This document shows positions 34,455 through 43,488 of a stretch of DNA of 46,497 nt, in pieces. The position numbers and the translations under genes were made by a program. Source of the DNA: Clostridia bacterium (GTDB lineage Bacteria > Bacillota > Clostridia > Oscillospirales > Acutalibacteraceae); contig JAFRNP010000056.1 in NCBI GenBank assembly GCA_017430145.1, forward strand, positions 1 to 46,497, in the 5' to 3' direction. The notes under the pieces are model-generated. The model saw nothing but the letters and a program-made list of their open reading frames with translations. It had not been told where the DNA came from and did no database searches. Position 1 is the first letter of the stretch. Each line of letters opens with the position of its first letter.

Positions 34455-36068
34455 ATGTCCAACGTGGTATTTACCGACGCATTGCACAAGCTGTTCAAAA
34501 ACGACCGCACGCCGATCAGCCGGACCGATACGCTGCGTCTGTTTTCCGGCGAGCGCGGCAACGTCCAGATCGTGGCCGACTGTGAAAAAAAGGCGGTCCT
34601 GACGCTCGACTGCCCGCTTCCCTTCCGGCTTTATGCCGTCAAAGAGGTCCCCAGCGCCTTTCCGATCTCCCCGGACGCCAAAAACTGTACGCTGGTAAAC
34701 GGCGGCAGGCCCGGCAATTACCCGGACCTGCTGGTCCCGGTCGAAAACGGGGCTGCGCTGAAAAAAGGGCGGACGGTCCTCTGGCTCGAAGTGTTTACCG
34801 ATGCATGCGCCCCCGGGGATTACCCGATCGTTGCCCGGATCGACGGGGACGCGGACGGGGCCGCCTCTTTGACTGCCACGGTCGGAAAGACACGGTTGCC
34901 TGCGCAAAAGCTGATCCACACCAACTGGTTCCATACCGACTGCTTAAGCACCTATTACGGCGCGCCGGTATTCAGCGACCGGTACTGGACGATCGTGGAA
35001 GCGTTTATGAAAAACGCCGCCGACCACGGCGTCAACTGCATCCTGACGCCGCTGTTTACCCCGCCGCTGGACACAGCCGTCGGCAGCGAGCGCCCCACCG
35101 TACAGCTTGTGGGCGTAAAAAAGAAACGCGGAGCCTACGAATTTGACTTTTCGCTTCTCACCCGCTGGATGGACCTGGCGGAAGCATGCGGCATAAAATA
35201 CTTTGAATTATCCCATCTGTTTACGCAGTGGGGGGCGCGGCACGCACCGAAGGTCATCGCCGAAACGGCAAAGGGGACAAAACGGATCTTCGGCTGGGAG
35301 ACCGACTCCCTTTCAAAGGCGTACCGCAATTTCCTGACGCAGTTCGGCGCGGCGCTGACCGCCTTTACGGACGCCCGCGGCGTAACGGACCGGTGCTTCA
35401 TCCATTGCTCGGACGAGCCGGGCAAGGACTGCATCCGCCGCTACCGCGCCTGCGCAAAGATCATCCACACCAGTTTTTCCGCCTACAGCCACATCGACGC
35501 CCTCTCCGACCCCGAGTATTTTGAACAGGGACTGGTGCCGGTCCCGGTGCCGGGCGAAGGACGGATCGACCTGTTTTACGGAAAGGCAAAACGGCTGTGG
35601 ACGTATTACTGCTGCGGGCAGTTTAACGACGAGCTGCCCAACCGCTTTTTCGCCATGCCTTCCATCCGCAACCGAATCCTGGGCGTACTGCTGTACAAAT
35701 ACGGCTGCGAGGGCTTTTTGCAGTGGGGGTTCAACTTCTACTACACCCAGCTCTCCCTGCGGCCCGTTGACCCGTTCACCGAGACGGACGCCGGCGGGCA
35801 TTTCCCCTCCGGGGACAGCTTCGTCGTCTATCCGGGCAAAGACGGGAAACCCTTAAGCTCCCTCAGGCAAAAGGTCTTTTTCGACGGGCTGCAGGATATG
35901 CGGGCGCTGCAGGCAGCCGAGGCGCTCTCCTCTCCCGAAGCCGTGCGGGAGCTGATCGGAGAGACCATCGGCGATATCGATTTTTCCCGCTACCCGATGG
36001 ATACGGCTGCTTTCCGCCGGTTCCGCGCGGCACTGTTCGCATTTTGTGAAGAAAGGTCCGGGAATTGA
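34455..36068 (+). CDS. DUF4091 / GH123-like glycoside hydrolase
   Basis: A 537-residue protein with an N-terminal beta-sandwich (about 1-150) and a TIM-barrel-like domain containing WMDLAEACGIKYFELSHLF (about 238-256) and FIHCSDEPG with Asp320-Glu321. The adjacent Asp-Glu pair fits GH123 beta-N-acetylgalactosaminidases, which use substrate-assisted catalysis, and the C-terminal part has the DUF4091 pattern (LYKYGCEGFLQWGFNFY, then FVVYPG). It has no signal peptide, so it is probably cytosolic. AAAGGAG precedes the ATG. Being co-transcribed with a sialidase suggests sequential trimming of sialylated GalNAc-containing glycans such as mucin or ganglioside fragments; this is inference from pairing. 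A terminator follows. Confidence 0.78.
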   Translation: MSNVVFTDALHKLFKNDRTPISRTDTLRLFSGERGNVQIVADCEKKAVLTLDCPLPFRLYAVKEVPSAFPISPDAKNCTLVNGGRPGNYPDLLVPVENGAALKKGRTVLWLEVFTDACAPGDYPIVARIDGDADGAASLTATVGKTRLPAQKLIHTNWFHTDCLSTYYGAPVFSDRYWTIVEAFMKNAADHGVNCILTPLFTPPLDTAVGSERPTVQLVGVKKKRGAYEFDFSLLTRWMDLAEACGIKYFELSHLFTQWGARHAPKVIAETAKGTKRIFGWETDSLSKAYRNFLTQFGAALTAFTDARGVTDRCFIHCSDEPGKDCIRRYRACAKIIHTSFSAYSHIDALSDPEYFEQGLVPVPVPGEGRIDLFYGKAKRLWTYYCCGQFNDELPNRFFAMPSIRNRILGVLLYKYGCEGFLQWGFNFYYTQLSLRPVDPFTETDAGGHFPSGDSFVVYPGKDGKPLSSLRQKVFFDGLQDMRALQAAEALSSPEAVRELIGETIGDIDFSRYPMDTAAFRRFRAALFAFCEERSGN

Positions 36069-36077
36069 CCCGACGCT

Positions 36078-36118
36078 AAAAAATACAGGCGCTTCCCGAC
36101 GAAAAAACGGGAAGCGCC
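36078..36118 (-). terminator. Terminator of rpmB
   Basis: An 11-bp stem GGCGCTTCCCG/CGGGAAGCGCC; on the minus strand TGTATTTTTT follows. There is no T-run on the plus side, so it serves the minus-strand gene. Confidence 0.75.
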
Positions 36119-36130
36119 GAAAAAAAGAAA

Positions 36131-36163
36131 AAACCGGGGACTGACCTCGGTTTTATTCTTTTT
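36131..36163 (+). terminator. Terminator of the sialidase operon
   Basis: A 9-bp stem AAACCGGGG/CCTCGGTTT (one G-U pair) followed by TATTCTTTTT. It interleaves with the rpmB terminator between the convergent genes. Confidence 0.7.
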
Positions 36164-36180
36164 GATCCGTTTTCGCGAAA

Positions 36181-36369
36181 TCAAACAGCTCTTGTCACTT
36201 TTCCGGAGCGCAAGCAGCGTGTGCAGGCATATACTCTGCAGGGAGAACCGTTAACGACAGCCTTCACTCTTTTGACGTTGGGCTTCCAGGTTCTGTTTGA
36301 TCTTCTGTGAGAGTGGGAGACCTTGATCCCGAACTGAACACTCTTACCGCAAAAATCACATTTTGCCAT
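36181..36369 (-). CDS. rpmB: 50S ribosomal protein L28 (zinc-binding form)
   Basis: A 62-residue ribosomal protein. It starts MAKCDFCGKS and contains SHSHRRSNRTWKPNVKRV, the core L28 signature. Two CxxC pairs, Cys4/Cys7 and Cys49/Cys52, mark it as the zinc-carrying (C+) version; genomes with this form often also have a zinc-free paralogue used under zinc limitation. AAGGAGGTG stands 8 nt before the ATG, and a good promoter lies just upstream. It is a single-gene transcript. Confidence 0.97.
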   Translation of the reverse strand: MAKCDFCGKSVQFGIKVSHSHRRSNRTWKPNVKRVKAVVNGSPCRVYACTRCLRSGKVTRAV

Positions 36370-36427
36370 CTGAGCACACCTCCTTCAATCATAGGGTTAA
36401 ACCCTGTTAGGCAAATCAGCAAAAAAC

Positions 36428-36456
36428 ATAATAACAGAAAACAATTTAAAAAGCAA
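36428..36456 (-). promoter_or_regulatory. Promoter of rpmB
   Basis: On the minus strand TTGCTT, 17 nt, TATTAT, about 52 nt from predicted start of transcription to the ATG. Confidence 0.75.
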
Positions 36457-36493
36457 GACCTTTTTAAAAAATTTTTTCTTCTTCCTTAAAAAT

Positions 36494-37720
36494 TTATCTC
36501 AGCTTATGAATAAACAGCCCGCTGAGCAGCTTCGGCTCAAACCATGTGGATTTCGGCGGCATGATCTGCCCCGCGTCCGCGATCGCCATAAGCTCGTCCA
36601 GCGATGTGGGATACATGGAAAACGCCAGCGCCATATCCGTTTCGCAGCGCCGCACCAGTTCCCCGAGGCCCCGGATGCCGCCGACGAAGTCGATGCGCTT
36701 ATCCGTGCGCGGGTCGTCGATCCCGAAGACCGGCGAGATCACGAGCCTTTGCAAGACGCTCACGTCCAGGCTGTCCAGCGCGTTCGTCTCGTCGCAGCGC
36801 CCGTCTTTCAGCGTCAGCCGGTACCACTGCCCGTCCGTATACATCCCGAAGGTATGGCGGCAGGCCGGAGAGACCGGGCCCTCCTCTTTTTCGATCTCAA
36901 AGTTAGTGGCGAGTTTGTCAAACAGACCGTCCGGCACGTCCTTCAGCAGCCGGTTATAGTCCATGATCTTCAGCTCGTCTGCACGGAACAGCACCGCCAG
37001 GAAGAAATTGAATTCCTCCTCCCCCGTATACGCCGGGTTCTCCGCGCGGCGCTTGAGCGCCACCTTGACGGCGCTTGCCGCCCGGTGGTGCCCGTCGGCG
37101 ATATACAGGTTCGGCACCTTCCGGAACCCTTCGGTCAGCGCGTCGATATCCGCCGGGTCGTCGATGACCCAGACCTCGTTCCTGACGCCGCCGTCCGAAT
37201 AAAAATCGTATTCACGGGGACAGGCAAGATATTTATCGATGACCGCATCGATCTCACCGGTCGCGCGGTAAGCCAGAAAGATGGGCCCGGTATTGGCGTC
37301 GCAGGTATCCACGTGGCGGATACGGTCCGCCTCCTTATCGGCGCGGGTCAGCTCGTGGCGGCGAATGACGCCGTTTAAGTAGTCGTCGATCCCTGCGCAT
37401 CCGACGATGCCTGTCTGGACGACCTCGCCCATCGTCTGCCGGTAGATATAGAGCTTCGGCGCCGCCTCCTGGAAACAGATCCCGTCCGTCTCCAGTTTCT
37501 TCAGGTTTGCTGCAGCCGTGCGGTACACGATATCGGCATAAGGATCCGTTTCCGGCGGCAGATCGATCTCCGCCTTATCCACATGCAGGAAGGAATACGG
37601 CAGGTCCTTCGCCTTCTCTCTCGCCTCCTGCGAATTCATAACGTCATACGGCAGCGCCGCCACTGCGGCGGCGTACTCCTTTTTCGGCCTGACGGCACGA
37701 AAGGCTCTCAGTACTGACAT
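36494..37720 (-). CDS. DUF1015 family protein
   Basis: A 408-residue soluble protein matching DUF1015 (PF06245): RAFRAVRPKKEYAAAVAALPYDV near the start, FLHVDKAEIDLP near 45, an RRHELTRADKEADRIRH block near 120-136, and YIADGHHRAASA near 215-226, where the DGHHR motif resembles the nuclease-like ParB/sulfiredoxin-type core seen in serine kinase relatives. In some Firmicutes and archaea such genes sit beside serine biosynthesis, but not here, and the function is unproven. The ATG at 37720 has AAAGGAGACC just upstream; the longer frame runs into the spacer and the neighbouring gene. It lies 26 nt after the broken binding-protein gene and is probably on the same transcript. Confidence 0.88.
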   Translation of the reverse strand: MSVLRAFRAVRPKKEYAAAVAALPYDVMNSQEAREKAKDLPYSFLHVDKAEIDLPPETDPYADIVYRTAAANLKKLETDGICFQEAAPKLYIYRQTMGEVVQTGIVGCAGIDDYLNGVIRRHELTRADKEADRIRHVDTCDANTGPIFLAYRATGEIDAVIDKYLACPREYDFYSDGGVRNEVWVIDDPADIDALTEGFRKVPNLYIADGHHRAASAVKVALKRRAENPAYTGEEEFNFFLAVLFRADELKIMDYNRLLKDVPDGLFDKLATNFEIEKEEGPVSPACRHTFGMYTDGQWYRLTLKDGRCDETNALDSLDVSVLQRLVISPVFGIDDPRTDKRIDFVGGIRGLGELVRRCETDMALAFSMYPTSLDELMAIADAGQIMPPKSTWFEPKLLSGLFIHKLR

Positions 37721-37746
37721 AACGGTCTCCTTTCCTTCGCTCTGTT

Positions 37747-39333
37747 TTATTCCGTAACGTTCAGCCGGGCGTTTTGCAGGTAGACGACGCTGCCCGCCTG
37801 CACCTGGACGCCGACGACGTCGTCCGCACAGTAAAAGCAGGTATCCTCCTCCCACGCCGGCAAAAAGATAAAGCTGTCTGCGATCATCTTCTGGAAACTC
37901 GCAAGCGTCTTCTCCCGGTCGGTATCCCCGATATACCGCAGGGACTCCACGATCCGCACCCCTGCCGCGTCGTCACAGCGGGACAGAGCAAAAAGCTGCT
38001 GGGCGTAATCGGCGGCCACCGCGTTCTCCGCTTTGCACACCGTAAAAGCGATCTCATAGTCCCCACCCGCGATACGCGCGGCAAGATCTTCGGCGGAAAG
38101 CGTCTGCACGGACAGGTTCAGCTCGATCCCGAAGATCCGCTGCCAGGTCTGCAGCATACGGCGGATCGGGCGGTCGAAGCGTTCCTCGCACAAAATCGTC
38201 AGCGAAACGGATTTTCTGCCCAGCTTTTCCAGCGCGTCGGCGAGCGTTTCTTTGGCGGACGCCTCGTTGAAGGTCAGCGGAAGCGCCGGCGCGCCGCCCA
38301 CGGAAGCCGGCAGGACCTGCTGCGCGGGGACGGCGGAAAAGTCGGAACATAGGGCCGTGATATCCGCCGAACGGATGATCGCCGCGCGCAGCAGCGGCTC
38401 TTTCAGAAGCGCGTTTTCACAGTTGAACAGGAACCCCCGCATACCGTCCGGCTCTCTGATAAGCGTCGTTCTGCCGTTCCGGTGCACCCGGTCAAGCACG
38501 TCCGTCGGCAAAAAGCCGCCGGCGTACCCGTCGTTTTCGAGCGCCGAGATCCGGTCCTCCATATTCCGGAAATAGTTGAGCCAGATCACGTCCGCCTCGG
38601 CAGGGCGCACGCCCACATAGTCGGGGTTTTTCGCGATGCGGCAGCCGTTTTCATCGAACCGGGTCAAAAAGAACGGGCCGTTGGAGATGATGTACCGGAT
38701 CTTGCGCCCGTATCTGCCGCCGCAGGCGTTGAAAAAGGTCTCGTTGCAGGGCATGCACATGGGCTGGGTCAGCAGGCGCAGGAATTCCTCCTGCGGCTGT
38801 TCGAGCTCGATCACGAGCCGGTCGCTTTGCGGCGCCGTCACGCCGAGCTGATCGGGCGTTTTTTAACCCGCAAGCACCGCGGCGCCGTTCAGGATATTGG
38901 ACAGCTCCCCTGCCTTTTCGACGCCCGTGGCAGGGTCCAGCGCGCGCCGCAGGGCAAACCGAAAATCCTCGGCAGTCAGGGCCGGGGCAAAGTTTTCGGG
39001 CAGCTTTTCCGCCAGTTCCTGTGCAGCCGTCGCGCTCACATGCCAGCGCGCGCCCGGACGCAGATAAAAGGTATATACGCGCCCGTCGGCGCTTTTTTCC
39101 CAGCGCTCGGCGGCCGCAGGCTGCACGTTCCCGTCGTCGTCCAGGCACACCAGCCCCTCAAAGCAATTGCGCACCACCGCGTCCGCCGTGCTGTCGGACA
39201 CGATCTGCGGATCAAAGGTGCCGGGCTCGGCGTCCGTAAGGAAATATAAAACGAGCGCTTCCGATTTTGAACATCCGGCCGCTGTCAGACAGAGAAGCAG
39301 CGCGGCGATCAGACCGGACAGTATTTTTTTCAT
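37747..39333 (-). pseudogene. Peptide ABC transporter substrate-binding lipoprotein, interrupted by an in-frame TAA
   Basis: A 529-codon frame for an SBP_bac_5 (OppA/DppA-like) extracellular peptide-binding lipoprotein. It opens with a lipoprotein signal (MKKILSGLIAALLLCLTAAGC, Cys at 21), continues with the family's TFDPQ, FEGLV and YTFYLRPGARWH segments, and then meets TAA at 38863-38865 (minus strand) after residue 156 (GAAVLAG). The same frame resumes at once with KTPDQLGVTAPQSDRLVIEL, which is what the family has there, and runs to a normal end. Reading frame is unchanged, so this is a nonsense substitution, not an indel. Other genes end in TAA, so recoding is unlikely. It could be recent decay or a base-call error. 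No permease or ATPase genes for peptides lie nearby. Confidence 0.8.
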
Positions 39334-39439
39334 ATGCTGCTGTTATTCGCGCCGCACGGTGAAAACCTGCCGCGCCTCAGATGAAACACGAGGCGCAAAG
39401 CTTTCGGGGCGGCGTTCCTTTCCTGTGTGAATCTATCTT

Positions 39440-39468
39440 ATTGTAGCAGATACGCGCGCGTATTTCCA
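39440..39468 (-). promoter_or_regulatory. Possible promoter of the binding-protein gene
   Basis: On the minus strand TGGAAA, 17 nt, TACAAT. The leader of about 100 nt contains a hairpin GCGCCTC/GAGGCGC (39373-39397) followed by a short T-run, which could act as an attenuator. Confidence 0.45.
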
Positions 39469-39587
39469 TAGTTTTTAAATATTTTTCTTTTCTTTTTCTC
39501 TTTTCGGCAAATTTACGGCCGAAAATGCTTTATTTCTTCATAAAAGTATGGTAAAATAAAAAAAATATTGTTTCCCGGAGATGATCG

Positions 39588-40955
39588 ATGATGCCCGCAG
39601 CCGAACTGACGCTTGTGCTGACGGCGGCCGCCGTGATCCTATTGGTCCTGACGGTCTTTCTGCTGCTGCGCAGCCGCAGGGAAAACGATCAGAGCGACGT
39701 TGAAGACGCCGTAATGACCATGTCGCGCGAACTGGAACGGGAAATGCAGGAACAAAACCGCCTCTCCCGCGCCGAGCAGCAGCGGGCCATTGAAAGCCTT
39801 ACGCAGCAGACCGGCGCCGTAGTAAGGGAATCCTACGCGCTCAGGCAGGATATCAGCGACCGGCTCTCCGAGATGCAGCAGCAAAACGCCCGTCGCAGCG
39901 CCGAACAGACAGACGCCCTCAGGCAGGCGCTTGACCGGATGCAGCTTGCAAACGAGCAAAAACTTGAGCAGATGCGCCTGACCGTGGACGAAAAACTGCA
40001 GGCCACCCTCACGGACCGGCTCGATACCTCCTTCAAAAACGTCTCCGAGCAGCTTTCCAACGTCTACAGGTCATTGGGCGAGCTGCAGGAGCTCTCCGGG
40101 GGCGTCACCGCCCTCAACCGGGTGCTCGGCGGCGTAAAGACCCGCGGCGTATGGGCGGAAGCGCAGCTTGAAAGCCTGCTGGAACAGACCGTGCCGGGCA
40201 TGTACGTCAAAAACTTCCATGCCGGCGGCGGTTCCGAAATGGTGGAGTTCGCCGTGAAGGTCCCGGCGGACGTGGGCAGCGGCGAGGTCTACCTCCCCAT
40301 CGACTCCAAATTCCCGACCGAGGATTACCTGCGCCTGTGCGACGCCGAGGACGCCGGGGATGAGGCGGCGGTCAAAGCGGCGAAGGACGCGCTTGAAAAA
40401 AGCGTGGTCGCCCAGGCTAAAAATATCAGCAAATACATCGTCCCGCCCACAACGACCCCCTTTGCCGTCATGTATCTGGCGACCGACGCGCTGTACGCCA
40501 CGGTCCTGTCCGGGAACGGCGGCCTTGCGGACCGGATCCACACCCGTTACCGGGTGCTGGCGGCTGGCCCCTCCACCATGACGGCGCTGCTCTCCACCTT
40601 CGCGCTGGGCTTCCGGACTGCCGCGCTCAATCGCAAGGCCGGCGAAGTGATGACGCTGCTTGCCGACGCGAGACAGCAGTACGAACGGTTCGGCGACGCC
40701 CTTGCAAAGACGAAGAGGAAACTGGAAGAAGCGGGAAAGAGCCTGGAGGATGCAGAAAAACGCAACGAGATCATCGTCAAAAAGCTGCGCGGCGTAGAGG
40801 CGCCCGCGATTGCCGCTGAGACGCCCGCGGATCCTTCCGATGATCCCGCAAAAGTGTCCGCACCTTTCGCAAAAACGCCCGCACCTCCCGGCGCCGCCGG
40901 TGCGCCCGGGGCGGGTACGGACACATTCCAAACCGAAAACGCAAATTCTGAATAA
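39588..40955 (+). CDS. rmuC: DNA recombination protein RmuC family
   Basis: A 455-residue protein. A membrane helix (about 6-26: TLVLTAAAVILLVLTVFLLL) is followed by a long coiled coil (about 35-160, rich in Glu, Gln and Arg). The RmuC domain (PF02646) follows from about 160 to 385, with GVKTRGVWAEAQLE, YLPIDSKFPTEDYLRL and YIVPPTTTPFAVMYL-like blocks, predicted to have a nuclease fold. RmuC limits rearrangements at inverted repeats in E. coli. The C-terminal 65 residues are Ala/Pro-rich and disordered. Two ATGs are adjacent; GGAG is 7 nt before the first. The GH3 gene starts 12 nt downstream, so both are likely on one transcript. Confidence 0.92.
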   Translation: MMPAAELTLVLTAAAVILLVLTVFLLLRSRRENDQSDVEDAVMTMSRELEREMQEQNRLSRAEQQRAIESLTQQTGAVVRESYALRQDISDRLSEMQQQNARRSAEQTDALRQALDRMQLANEQKLEQMRLTVDEKLQATLTDRLDTSFKNVSEQLSNVYRSLGELQELSGGVTALNRVLGGVKTRGVWAEAQLESLLEQTVPGMYVKNFHAGGGSEMVEFAVKVPADVGSGEVYLPIDSKFPTEDYLRLCDAEDAGDEAAVKAAKDALEKSVVAQAKNISKYIVPPTTTPFAVMYLATDALYATVLSGNGGLADRIHTRYRVLAAGPSTMTALLSTFALGFRTAALNRKAGEVMTLLADARQQYERFGDALAKTKRKLEEAGKSLEDAEKRNEIIVKKLRGVEAPAIAAETPADPSDDPAKVSAPFAKTPAPPGAAGAPGAGTDTFQTENANSE

Positions 40956-40967
40956 AGGAGAACGCAC

Positions 40968-43415
40968 ATGAAACACCCCGAACTAATTGCGCAACTGACA
41001 CTGGAAGAGAAAGCCGCCCTTTGCTCCGGTAAGGATTACTGGCACGTAAACGGCGCCGAGCGCCTCGGGCTTCGGAGCATTATGGTTTCCGACGGCCCCC
41101 ACGGGCTCAGAAAGCACAACGACAAAAAGGACAAATCCGACCTGATGGGCTCGGTGCCCGCCGTCGCCTTCCCGACCGCCTCCCTGACCGCCTGCTCCTG
41201 GGATGAGGACCTGATGTACAAAATGGGGCAGACGCTGGGGGACGAGTGCCGTGCGGAGGAGGTCAGCGTGCTGCTCGGCCCCGGCATGAACATGAAGCGC
41301 TCGCCTTTGTGCGGCAGAAACTTTGAGTATTTCTCAGAGGACCCGTATCTTGCCGGCAAGATCGCCGCCGCCTTTATCCGCGGCGTACAGTCAAAGGGCG
41401 TCGGCACCTCGCTGAAGCACTTTGCCGCCAACAACCAGGAGACCCGCCGCATGACCATCGACACCGTGGCGGATGAGCGTACCCTGAGAGAGATCTACCT
41501 TGCGGGCTTTGAGATCGCCGTAAAAGAGGGCCAGCCCTGGACGGTGATGAACGCCTACAATAAGCTCAACGGCACCTACTGCGCCGAAAACGACTGGCTT
41601 TTAAACGGCGTGCTGCGCCGCGACTGGGGATTCGACGGCGTGGTCGTCACCGACTGGGGCGCGGAAAACGAGATCGAAAAGGGCATTGCCGCCGGACAGA
41701 ACCTGGAGATGCCCGGCTCCAACGGCCTCGGAGCCGCAAAGCTTGTCGACGCCGTACGCAGCGGCAAACTCAGCGAGGAGGCGCTGGACGCGCGCGTGGA
41801 CGAGCTTATAGACCTGCTGATGAAAGCCAACGAAACGCCGGCGGACGAGCCCTACGACAAGGAAGCGCACCACGCGATCGCCCGTGAGATCGCCGAAAAC
41901 AGCATGGTGCTGCTGAAAAACGAGGACAACATTTTGCCGCTTGCCGCCGACAAGCGCATCGCCCTGATCGGCGAAATGGCGAGAAGCCCCCGCTACCAGG
42001 GCGCAGGCTCCTCCCAGATCAACGCCAAAAATATCGACAACGCCTTTGACTGCCTGCTGGACGCGGGCGTCGGGTTCGTCTATTCACAGGGCTACGACAA
42101 AACGAAGAGCGTCACGGATATCCGCCTGCTGCAGGACGCCGTGCAGTGCGCAAAGCTGACGGACGTCGCCGTGGTGTTCATCGGGCTTACCGACGAATAC
42201 GAGTCCGAAGGCTTCGACCGGACGCATCTCGGGATCCCGCAGAACCATGTGGATCTGGTGAACGCCGTCGCCGCCGCCAACCCCAACACCGTGGTGGTGC
42301 TCTCGGGCGGCGCGCCGGTGGAGATGCCCTGGGAAGGCAAAGTCAAGGCGATCCTCAACGCATACCTCGGCGGCGAAAGCGCCGGCAGCGCGGTCACTGA
42401 CCTGCTGCTCGGCCGCGCGAACCCCTCCGGCAAGCTGGCGGAGACCTATCCGGAGCGCTTTGCCGACAACCCCTCCTACCGTTTCTTCCCGGGCAGCCGC
42501 AAGGCGGTGGAATACCGGGAGAGCATTTACATCGGCTACCGTTACTACGATAAAACGGAAAAAGCCGTTCGCTACCCCTTCGGGCACGGGCTGTCCTATA
42601 CGACCTTTGCCTACAGCGGGCTGAAGCTCGGCAAGAAAAAGATCAAGGATACCGATACGCTCACCGTGCGCTTCAAGGTCAAAAACACCGGCAGCGTCGC
42701 CGGCGCGGAGATCGCGCAGCTGTACGTGGGCGACGTGGAATCCACGCCTTTCCGTCCCGTGCAGGAGCTTAAGGGCTTCAAAAAGGTCTTTTTGCAGCCG
42801 GGCGAGGAGCAGGAGATCACGTTGACGCTCGACAAGCGCGCATTTGCCTATTATAACGTCGAGCTCGGCGACTGGCACGTGGAAAGCGGCGACTTTACGG
42901 TCAACGTCGGCGCCTCCAGCCGGGATATCCGCCTGACGGCGAAGGTCAACGTCACGTCCACCGTGGATGCGCCGCTGCCCGACCTCAGAGAGGCCGCCCC
43001 CGTCTACTACACGGGCGATCCGTCCTGGGTCAGCGACGAGGCGTTTTCGGCGCTGCTCGGCAAACCCATCCCCTACGCCGATTTTGAAGACGAGCCCGAA
43101 CGCATCACGGTCAACAGCTCGCTGGAAGACGCCGCAGGCACCCCCGCCGGGCAAAAGATCAATGCGCTGCTGGTAAACCTCTTCAAGTCCCTGTCCAAGG
43201 GCAACGCCGCACAGGAGCGGATGATGACCGCCATGGCGCTGCAGATCCCGATCCGCTGCTTCATCTCCATGAGCATGGGCGTATTCAGCGAGGATATGGC
43301 GGCGGGGCTCTGCCGGATCCTGAACGGCGAAGGCACCCTTTCGGGGATCGGCCAGATCCTCGGCGGCATCGGCGCGGCGATGAAGAACATCGGGACGCTG
43401 ATGAGCTCTATTTGA
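40968..43415 (+). CDS. GH3 family beta-glucosidase-like glycoside hydrolase
   Basis: An 815-residue cytosolic enzyme (no signal peptide) that releases terminal beta-linked sugars. The N-terminal GH3 barrel carries SDGPHGLR (41-48), KHF at 150-152 and the nucleophile Asp229 in VVVTDWGAE. The C-terminal GH3 sandwich spans about 310-525 and a fibronectin-III-like domain (FRPVQELKGFKKVFLQPGE) about 580-650. A further tail of about 145 residues contains ALQIPIRCFISMSMGVFSED, a segment shared by many gut Clostridia GH3 enzymes. AAAGGAG precedes the ATG. Substrate specificity (glucoside, xyloside or other) is not determinable. The pairing with rmuC has no obvious logic. Confidence 0.92.
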   Translation: MKHPELIAQLTLEEKAALCSGKDYWHVNGAERLGLRSIMVSDGPHGLRKHNDKKDKSDLMGSVPAVAFPTASLTACSWDEDLMYKMGQTLGDECRAEEVSVLLGPGMNMKRSPLCGRNFEYFSEDPYLAGKIAAAFIRGVQSKGVGTSLKHFAANNQETRRMTIDTVADERTLREIYLAGFEIAVKEGQPWTVMNAYNKLNGTYCAENDWLLNGVLRRDWGFDGVVVTDWGAENEIEKGIAAGQNLEMPGSNGLGAAKLVDAVRSGKLSEEALDARVDELIDLLMKANETPADEPYDKEAHHAIAREIAENSMVLLKNEDNILPLAADKRIALIGEMARSPRYQGAGSSQINAKNIDNAFDCLLDAGVGFVYSQGYDKTKSVTDIRLLQDAVQCAKLTDVAVVFIGLTDEYESEGFDRTHLGIPQNHVDLVNAVAAANPNTVVVLSGGAPVEMPWEGKVKAILNAYLGGESAGSAVTDLLLGRANPSGKLAETYPERFADNPSYRFFPGSRKAVEYRESIYIGYRYYDKTEKAVRYPFGHGLSYTTFAYSGLKLGKKKIKDTDTLTVRFKVKNTGSVAGAEIAQLYVGDVESTPFRPVQELKGFKKVFLQPGEEQEITLTLDKRAFAYYNVELGDWHVESGDFTVNVGASSRDIRLTAKVNVTSTVDAPLPDLREAAPVYYTGDPSWVSDEAFSALLGKPIPYADFEDEPERITVNSSLEDAAGTPAGQKINALLVNLFKSLSKGNAAQERMMTAMALQIPIRCFISMSMGVFSEDMAAGLCRILNGEGTLSGIGQILGGIGAAMKNIGTLMSSI

Positions 43416-43430
43416 ATAAATGTTCCCACA

Positions 43431-43467
43431 AAAACTGTCGGTTCAGCGAGAGCCGACAGTTTTTTTC
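43431..43467. terminator. Bidirectional terminator between the GH3 gene and the XRE gene
   Basis: An 11-bp stem AAAACTGTCGG/CCGACAGTTTT followed by more Ts; the opposite strand also ends in a T-run. It serves the convergent genes on either side. Confidence 0.85.
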
Positions 43468-43488
43468 ATCGCAAAGTTCCGGAACTTC

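Noticed and set aside
36421-36493. Terminator of the DUF1015 gene in the AT-rich stretch before rpmB
   Set aside because: Runs of A and T are present but there is no GC-rich stem, so I do not call one; transcription may continue into rpmB.
38863-38865. Recoding of TAA in the binding-protein gene
   Set aside because: Other genes in the window (for example pgk, tpiA and gpmI) use TAA as a normal stop; nothing suggests an altered code or a recoding element.
39336-39395. A 19-codon GTG-initiated leader peptide ending over the binding-protein start codon
   Set aside because: It has no ribosome site and no run of regulatory codons, so the overlap is probably chance.
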